Below are positions 14,928 to 15,003 of a DNA stretch of 15,003 nucleotides, one piece after another; positions within the stretch are counted from its first letter, which is position 1; each line of letters opens with the position of its first letter. Both the position numbers and the translations under genes were made by a program. The stretch is from an uncultured Eubacteriales bacterium (lineage in GTDB: Bacteria; Bacillota; Clostridia; Oscillospirales; CAG-272): NCBI GenBank assembly GCA_934462885.1, contig CAKSJC010000022.1:1-15003 (forward strand), given 5' to 3'. The notes under the pieces were generated by a model. That model saw only the letters and a program-made list of their open reading frames with translations, ran no database searches and was not told where the DNA came from.

Positions 14928-15003
14928 TCATGTGCTCTTTGCGGCGTAGTCGTTCATCAGCCCTATTATATAGTCAGCCGAACCGCCTACGTCATACCCG
15001 TCG
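14928..15003 (-). CDS. C-terminal tail of an unidentified protein (partial)
   Basis: Only the last 24 codons and a TGA stop (14930-14928) are inside the window. The frame reads GYDVGGSADYIIGLMNDY followed by AAKST and the stop. The codon use and amphipathic character look like a real protein end rather than a chance frame. I do not recognise the family. It does not obviously match cytidylate kinase, which often lies upstream of plsC in Clostridia. Confidence 0.55.
   Translation of the reverse strand, partial: DGYDVGGSADYIIGLMNDYAAKST

Noticed and set aside
1..15003. Search for a defence island, prophage, toxin-antitoxin pair or biosynthetic cluster.
   Set aside because: All sizeable real genes are housekeeping, envelope or transport functions. 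RecD2 and the lipase-ABC trio alone are not evidence of such a system.

Overview
The window looks like a chromosomal segment of a Gram-positive anaerobe of the class Clostridia. The strongest sign is the fused IspH-ribosomal protein S1 gene next to plsC, an arrangement typical of Clostridia. A RecD2-type helicase, an SLH-domain secreted protein and lipobox lipoproteins fit this. GC content is moderate, with AT-rich intergenic gaps. I cannot name a species.

Layout. The left half (1-7706) reads on the + strand: the 3' half of a tRNA-Tyr with its terminator; a three-gene operon of a lipase-like lipoprotein, an ABC ATPase and a large FtsX/MacB-type permease; a strong terminator; then recD2 with its own near-consensus promoter. 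Transcription converges at 7707-7988, which holds two terminator-like inverted repeats. The right half (7989-15003) reads on the - strand. In order of transcription from the right edge it holds the tail of an unidentified gene, plsC, a hairpin repeat array, ispH-rpsA, a bidirectional terminator, a glycerophosphodiester phosphodiesterase-like lipoprotein, a second repeat pair, and a two-gene unit of an SLH/lectin-like/M23 secreted protein followed by a small membrane protein.

How the genes work together. Most are housekeeping or envelope functions: phospholipid synthesis (PlsC), isoprenoid precursor synthesis and translation (IspH-S1), DNA repair (RecD2), wall remodelling (M23 protein), and extracellular lipid or ester turnover (lipase-like and GDPD-like lipoproteins). 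The lipase-like lipoprotein is probably made together with the ABC transporter.

There is no CRISPR array, transposase, toxin-antitoxin pair or defence cassette, and I found no clear new multi-gene system. Two non-coding signals deserve attention. The first is a dispersed family of hairpin repeats with compensatory base changes in the stem. Copies lie at three sites, and at two of them the repeat supplies the 3' end and stop codon of a coding sequence. The second is a strong internal ribosome binding site and start codon at the IspH/S1 junction, together with a visible change in codon choice; this suggests free S1 may be made from the fused gene.
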